Origin: Acidobacteriota bacterium
GTDB lineage: Bacteria > Acidobacteriota > Terriglobia > UBA7540
Assembly: GCA_902812415.1 (NCBI GenBank)
Contig: CADDZJ010000038.1
Coordinates: 1-37,006, forward strand
Direction: 5' to 3'
DNA length: 37,006 nt
Each line of letters starts with the position of its first letter. Position 1 is the stretch's first letter. Below the pieces are notes generated by a model. It was not told the DNA's origin and made no database searches. It saw only the letters and a program-made list of their open reading frames with translations. Below are positions 32,762 through 37,006 of this stretch, piece after piece. The translations under genes and the position numbers were made by a program.

Positions 32762-33916
32762 ATGGCATCGAGTCAACGTCAACTCCAGCCGCTCCGGCGT
32801 GATCAACGCGAGCCGCCCTTGATCCGGCCCTCTCGGCAATACAGCAAAATTCTCCGCTTGCTCCTGTTCCTCTCAGCGGCCTGTTTCTTTTGGGGCTGCG
32901 CGGCGGAAGGACCGCCGCGCCCTCCTCGCATCCAGCGGCCCACGAAAGTGACCGACCTCGCTGTAGCGCAGGCAGGCCAAACCCTGCGGCTCAGCTTCAA
33001 AGCACCACTCCGCGCGATGGACGGGCGAAGACTTACGAAGCCTATCAGCGTCGAAATCTTCCGCCAAGTGACGCCGCCTGGGGAATCCCTTCCGAATGTT
33101 TTTGTCGGCGTGAAACCCTGGGTTTCAATTTCGCCACGCGATCTTGCTCGCTACCAGCATGAGCAGGAGATCGTTTATGAGGATCGTCTTCCCAGCCAGG
33201 AATTCGACCGGTCGGTCGGCGATACCTTCTCGTTTATGGTCGTGACGCTAACGCGCGGTTTTCGGGGGCGACCGAGGCCCAGCGATCCCTCAAACGTTGC
33301 TCGGATGAAACTTCTGAATGTTTCGCCTCCCGTTCAAGACTTGCAGGTCACCCAATCGCCTCGATCTTTAAATTTGCGGTGGGCCGCTCCGACCCAGAGT
33401 CTCACAGGCGGCAGCCTGCCTCCACTTGTGGGCTACCGGATCTATCGCCGCGAAGAAACGCATTCAGCCTCGACAGCCAAGCTTGTAGCAGAGACACAGA
33501 AGCCTTCATTTTTTGACACGGATTTTCAATATGATCAAACGTATTCCTACACGGTTCGAGCGGTTTTCGAGAAAGATGGGTATACCGCAGAGACCGCCGA
33601 TTCCGCCCCTGCCAACATTACCCCGCGCGATATCTTTCCACCCAATGCGCCGCAGGGCCTGACTGCGGTTTTCACTGGCCGGTCGGTTCAATTAATCTGG
33701 AAGCCTGCGCTCGCTCCCGATATTGCCGGATATAACGTCTATCGACAGATACAAGGACAGTCGCCTGAACGCCTGAATCAGGGACTACTTCGCACCCCCG
33801 TTTTTTCGGATTCCAGCATTGTTGAAGGCAGGCAATACACCTACTGGGTGACCACGGTGAACCTTGTTCACCACGAAAGCCTGCCCTCCCAGAAAGTGAC
33901 TCTCAAAACCAAGTAA
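32762..33916 (+). CDS. fibronectin type III repeat lipoprotein
   Basis: 384 residues. A charged N-terminus of about 30 residues is followed by a hydrophobic stretch ILRLLLFLSAACFFWGC, with the Cys a likely lipid-attachment site. Then AAEGPPRPPRIQRPTKVTDLAVAQAG begins the first of about three fibronectin type III-like beta-sandwiches: LNLRWAAPTQ...YRIYRREE...YTVRAVFEKDGY around the middle, and LIWKPALAPDIAGYNVYRQIQG...YTYWVTTVNLVHHES at the end. These modules usually bind surfaces or other proteins. It probably faces the periplasm on the membrane. The long basic region before the hydrophobic stretch suggests the true start may be further in; no strong binding site was seen at 32762. Confidence 0.8.
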   Translation: MASSQRQLQPLRRDQREPPLIRPSRQYSKILRLLLFLSAACFFWGCAAEGPPRPPRIQRPTKVTDLAVAQAGQTLRLSFKAPLRAMDGRRLTKPISVEIFRQVTPPGESLPNVFVGVKPWVSISPRDLARYQHEQEIVYEDRLPSQEFDRSVGDTFSFMVVTLTRGFRGRPRPSDPSNVARMKLLNVSPPVQDLQVTQSPRSLNLRWAAPTQSLTGGSLPPLVGYRIYRREETHSASTAKLVAETQKPSFFDTDFQYDQTYSYTVRAVFEKDGYTAETADSAPANITPRDIFPPNAPQGLTAVFTGRSVQLIWKPALAPDIAGYNVYRQIQGQSPERLNQGLLRTPVFSDSSIVEGRQYTYWVTTVNLVHHESLPSQKVTLKTK

Positions 33917-34212
33917 TGCCGTTTCAGGCAGATCCAATTCGGGCTGAAGTTCTGTTTCTAACAGACTACTGAATAATACTTCGGACATATCACGCTTGGT
34001 CGCTCGCATGTCATTCTGAATTCCTCACCATCATTATTGCGTGTCCTTCACCCGCCATTCTAGCGGTAATTTTTCTATAAGGTTATTCTGAGCGCAGCAA
34101 AGCCGCCATGAGCTTTTGGCTCATCACCGGCATGAAAACGTGGCGTCAACATCTCGCTGGCCCTGGGCGAGGCTTGCAAAGCCTGCGCAGAGCGCAGCGA
34201 AGCGATGCCCGA

Positions 34213-34249
34213 GCTACAGAAAACGATGTCACATAATTTGTAAACTTCA
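34213..34249. repeat. right-end fragment of the twin-hairpin element
   Basis: From GCTACAGAAAACGATGTCAC to TTGTAAACTTCA this matches bases 29439-29477 of copy A with two substitutions and one deletion. The left end and hairpins are absent or unrecognisable. Confidence 0.7.
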
Positions 34250-34378
34250 TTTGATTCCCGCTTTCGCAGGAATGAGACCGCCCTTTTCATGCATTGCGGT
34301 GAGGCGGAGGCTGATGGCACCAACTTTCTCCTGCCCTTCCGAACGACAGCCGGAAGGTCGAAAGCCCTCACAATGCCT

Positions 34379-34384
34379 TATAAT
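34379..34384 (+). promoter_or_regulatory. possible -10 element for mutM
   Basis: A perfect TATAAT, 63 bases before the mutM ATG. No convincing -35 at 16-18 bases upstream and no extended TG. Plausible but weak. Confidence 0.3.
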
Positions 34385-34447
34385 GACCCTTTAGCGCGGC
34401 TTTTGCGAGGCATCTCAATTTTCCTGCCGCCCATCATCCATCTTTCA

Positions 34448-35323
34448 ATGCCTGAATTACCTGAAGTTGAAACTGTCCGGCGGGGGCTGGAGCGCCGCGT
34501 TCTGGGAAGGATCATTTCCACCGTTCACATCCTGAGTCCCTGGGTGATCCGCAGCGATCCCCGGAGGTTCCCGCGTGAGATTGAAGGCTGCCGGGTTGAA
34601 CGCTTGCGGCGGAAGGGCAAGACATTAGCGCTCGAACTTGAAAGCGAGAACTCCACGCCTTCCCGTTATTTGATCGTACGCCTGGGGATGACCGGCCAGT
34701 TGACAGTCGCTCCAACCGAATCCCCCCTTTTGCCGCACACCCATGTTCGCTTGCTGCTCGATGATGGCTACGAGGAACTTCGATATCGCGATCCCCGCCG
34801 GTTCGGCATGCTGCGCTGTTCGACACCTGCGGAGGCGGAAAAGATTTTCCATTCGCTCGGTCCCGATGCGCTCGAGATCAGTCAGGAAGAATTTGAGCAA
34901 GCGCTGCGCGGGCACCGCGGCGCAATCAAAGGCTGGTTGCTCGATCAAAGCATGCTGGCCGGGCTTGGCAATATCTACGCTGACGAGGCGCTTTTTGAAG
35001 CGCGAATTCACCCGCAGACGCCTGCCGGGAAGATTCCAGGCAATGCCCGCATCCTGCTCCACAGGGCGATCCGCAAGGTCCTTCAGCGCGCGGTGAACTT
35101 GCAGGGCACAAGCTTCCGCGACTATATCGATATTGAGGGGCGCCCGGGGAACTTTGAGCCTCGCCTTCGCGTTTATGGGCGAGAGGATAAGCCCTGCCCG
35201 CGCTGCTCGACGCCCATCCGGCGCGTGGCAGTCTGCGGTCGCAGCAGCCATTTCTGCCCGCGCTGCCAGCCGCGCCCGCGCCGAATCGCTCCGCCCGGCA
35301 GGCCGCGAAAAAAGCAGCAATGA
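34448..35323 (+). CDS. mutM: formamidopyrimidine-DNA glycosylase
   Basis: 291 residues. It removes 8-oxoguanine and formamidopyrimidines, then cuts the abasic site by beta/delta elimination. The start is fixed by chemistry: MPELPEVETVRRG puts catalytic Pro2 and Glu3 at the N-terminus, so the open frame back to 34289 must be non-coding. Lys58 (RRKGKTLALEL) is the conserved lysine. RLGMTGQL, DPRRFGML, LDQSMLAGLGNIYADEALFEARIHP (helix-two-turn-helix) and a C-terminal zinc finger (CPRCSTPIRRVAVCGRSSHFCPRCQ, two CxxC pairs) follow. A short basic tail (PRPRRIAPPGRPRKKQQ) extends past the finger and may add DNA affinity. It converges with the minus-strand gene at the right edge. Confidence 0.97.
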   Translation: MPELPEVETVRRGLERRVLGRIISTVHILSPWVIRSDPRRFPREIEGCRVERLRRKGKTLALELESENSTPSRYLIVRLGMTGQLTVAPTESPLLPHTHVRLLLDDGYEELRYRDPRRFGMLRCSTPAEAEKIFHSLGPDALEISQEEFEQALRGHRGAIKGWLLDQSMLAGLGNIYADEALFEARIHPQTPAGKIPGNARILLHRAIRKVLQRAVNLQGTSFRDYIDIEGRPGNFEPRLRVYGREDKPCPRCSTPIRRVAVCGRSSHFCPRCQPRPRRIAPPGRPRKKQQ

Positions 35324-35528
35324 ACGCCGCGCGGCCTGACGGCCGAAATCAAAGCCCAATCTCAAATTCCAAATCCCAGAAAGCAGCCCCTGCAAACGCA
35401 AGATAAGACTCGCATCCCGAAAAGTCTTTGCGAAGCAAGAAGAATTTTGGGATTAGTAGTGCGGGGAGCGCAAATTAAACTGCCAGCCTGAATGCTTGGC
35501 TCGAACGCAATCGGCTTACTGAATCAGG

Positions 35529-37006
35529 TTATCTCGTGCGCACGACAAAATACGGTGTTCTCACCCTGGGATCCGGCTCAAACCATCCCCCAAGTCCCTT
35601 GTCGAGTATCTCGAAGTAGTACATCAGATCCCATTTCAGGGAAATATCCTCTCCGGGGATCGTGAATGTGAGATGAGGCAAATCCGCTTCGATCATTTTG
35701 AACTGGGCAAGCTGGTGCACGGGGCGGTAGTAGAGCCGAACGGCACTCGCGTGGGTGAGCGGCGAGATGTGCAACGTAAGTGTCAGCGATTTTCCCGCCT
35801 GGGCGGATTGGGGCGGGGCATGGAGGATTTCAGGGCGGCTATACGCTTCGCTCTTCTGCTTTCTCTGTGGCAATGGCGGAGGCGATCCCGAACGCTTGAT
35901 CACCAACCCGCTCATGGACCATGCGCCCTGCGGGAACGGAATGTTGAGGGCGCCGCTTTCAGTGCGCAGTTGCAGCGTTGACGTGGTGTGATCGGGATGG
36001 AGGAACATCACCGTGTATTCGCCGGGAGGGGACTTCACGCGAAAGCGTTCATCGCCTTCTCCCTGAATGTAGTCTCGAAATAAAACGTCGTGAGGGAGAT
36101 GCGTGGGATTTTTAGCCACCGACCGAACTTCCAGATAGGGCGTGAGAGGGATGCCGACAGCCTTCCGAGTCCCGTCCGTGGTCCAGCCATAACCTGTAGC
36201 CTCGGAATATCGCCTCTCCGGATCAACAGGCAGGAAACGCGGCTCAACGTTATTCTCCCCAATACAAAGGTCCCTGCGATAGGAAGGGCCTCGCAGCCGC
36301 GGCGCTGGAGCGCCAAAATCAAAACCGAAATCGAATCGCCCGAACTGCTTGAAGATGGTCTCGCGCTCCTCAATCAGCTTCAGATCGCACCGGACGTAAG
36401 GTAATTTATCCTTCCAGTCGCCGATGTCATCCGGCCCGTAGACCATCTGTCCTGGATAAAGACCGACGGTGAATTCAACAAGCGTTTTCCAGATATTGAG
36501 GGCGTTTGTCAATTCGCTTTTAGCGACGCCTAATGCATCCGGATCGCCGGTGCGATAAAAGTATTCGAGATGGTTGGCAGCCAGCATTTTGCGCGCATGA
36601 TAACGCGCCATCCAGGCGAGCACTCTGAAATCTGGTTCGGAAGACGACCATTCCTTGTTCCCTGCTTCAACCTTTCCTTTTGCCCGCTCCACCGCGTGGT
36701 CAACGTTGGAGGCGATGCGGTCGAGTTGTTCCAATGTCTGCTGCGGCGTCTGCTTGGCGGACGCAACACCCGCGATGCGGTTGTGAACAGCCTCCGGAAC
36801 GGAGGCAATGAAACGCCAGTCGCTGGGCTGCACATCAATATAGTCATCGATCAGTCCGCCAGGATTGATTTCTGGCCAGATGTACATATTGGGGTCAGCC
36901 ATGTGGGTTGCGACAATCTCATTAATCACCCGGCTCGACTGCTGATAAGCTTCAAGAACATCGCGGGCCGCCGGACCAAAACGGCGCTCCAACTCTCTAA
37001 GCCAAA
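35529..37006 (-). CDS. C-terminal part of a large protein of unrecognised family, truncated by the window edge
   Basis: The frame is open from the TAA at 35529-35531 to the right edge, so the true start lies outside; about 491 codons are visible. No family was recognised. The first half is mostly helical (RFGPAARDVLEAYQQSSRVINEIVATHMADPNMYIWPEIN...HARKMLAANHLEYFYRTGD). A beta-rich segment follows, including RFRVKSPPGEYTVMFLHPDHTTSTLQLRTESG, a pattern of carbohydrate-binding or malectin-like modules. An Ig-like C-terminal sandwich ends the protein (SAQAGKSLTLTLHISPLTHASAVRLYYRPV...KWDLMYYFEILDKGLGGWFEPDPRVRTPYFVV). A secreted glycoside-hydrolase-like or polysaccharide-associated protein is a guess from the module mix. 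Confidence 0.75.
   Translation of the reverse strand, partial: WLRELERRFGPAARDVLEAYQQSSRVINEIVATHMADPNMYIWPEINPGGLIDDYIDVQPSDWRFIASVPEAVHNRIAGVASAKQTPQQTLEQLDRIASNVDHAVERAKGKVEAGNKEWSSSEPDFRVLAWMARYHARKMLAANHLEYFYRTGDPDALGVAKSELTNALNIWKTLVEFTVGLYPGQMVYGPDDIGDWKDKLPYVRCDLKLIEERETIFKQFGRFDFGFDFGAPAPRLRGPSYRRDLCIGENNVEPRFLPVDPERRYSEATGYGWTTDGTRKAVGIPLTPYLEVRSVAKNPTHLPHDVLFRDYIQGEGDERFRVKSPPGEYTVMFLHPDHTTSTLQLRTESGALNIPFPQGAWSMSGLVIKRSGSPPPLPQRKQKSEAYSRPEILHAPPQSAQAGKSLTLTLHISPLTHASAVRLYYRPVHQLAQFKMIEADLPHLTFTIPGEDISLKWDLMYYFEILDKGLGGWFEPDPRVRTPYFVVRTR

Larger units (their letters stand above)
33917..34447. other. gene-free, repeat-rich spacer upstream of mutM
   Basis: 531 bases without a convincing gene. 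It holds remnants of the GTCATTCTGA-type repeat (about 34006-34025 and 34085-34100), hairpins ATGAGC-TTTTG-GCTCAT and AGGCTT-GCA-AAGCCT, the right end of the twin-hairpin element (34213-34249), a REP-like unit GATTCCCGCTTTCGCAGGAATGA (34253-34275) and the mutM -10. Confidence 0.5.

Noticed and set aside
34289-34447. Longer N-terminus for MutM
   Set aside because: The enzyme needs Pro2 as its N-terminal catalytic residue. The upstream codons cross spacer repeat DNA.

Overview
This is a chromosomal window from a free-living, Gram-negative bacterium, most likely an Acidobacteriota member (possibly uncultured). That is an inference. It rests on a moderately high GC content judged by eye, a TolC/EmrA/EmrB envelope, several fusion or accessory proteins of types I associate with that phylum, and intergenic spacers full of short palindromic repeats built on 'GTCATTCTGAGCG...GAAGAATC'-like motifs. 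No rRNA, tRNA, CRISPR array, intact transposase or prophage is visible.

Layout. The left edge holds 26 codons of an unknown gene, then folP (minus strand), divergent from uvrC (plus). From 3.5 to 5.0 kb a strong sigma70-like promoter precedes two tandem YtxH-domain genes and a membrane-anchored coiled-coil gene, a likely envelope-stress cassette. From 5.1 to 8.5 kb come a DUF2064-type nucleotidyl/glycosyl-transferase, an amidase, an exported cysteine-rich rhodanese-like protein and a small STAS-like protein. From 8.7 to 14.0 kb lies a complete tripartite efflux operon (TolC-like, EmrA-like, EmrB-like) with a cytidylate-kinase-like gene placed between the adaptor and the transporter. A DoxX membrane protein follows. 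From 14.9 to 20.8 kb are a purple-acid-phosphatase-like metallophosphoesterase and a 1476-residue GMC oxidoreductase. The long C-terminal half of the latter contains the same roughly 270-300-residue module twice, around a different middle domain.

The right half is mostly core housekeeping. It has rplU-rpmA with a promoter and a good terminator, then obgE-nadD-rsfS (4-base overlaps) and rlmH for ribosome assembly and NAD synthesis. Next are cobO, accD-folC-plsC (fatty acid, folate and phospholipid synthesis), an exported LolA-like protein, hslV-hslU protease, a fibronectin-III lipoprotein and mutM. A convergent, right-truncated gene of unrecognised family closes the window. folP and folC bracket the window and belong to the same pathway; uvrC and mutM are both DNA repair.

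The most notable non-coding signal is a family of about 100-120 bp elements with terminal inverted repeats enclosing two 8-bp hairpins. One full copy lies downstream of plsC and one has inserted between hslV and hslU. A right-end fragment lies upstream of mutM and a degenerate half copy lies downstream of the DUF2064 gene. The two hairpins differ in sequence within and between copies while keeping their pairing. The second notable signal is the metallophosphoesterase/giant GMC oxidoreductase pair. The third is a possible structured RNA between rpmA and obgE.
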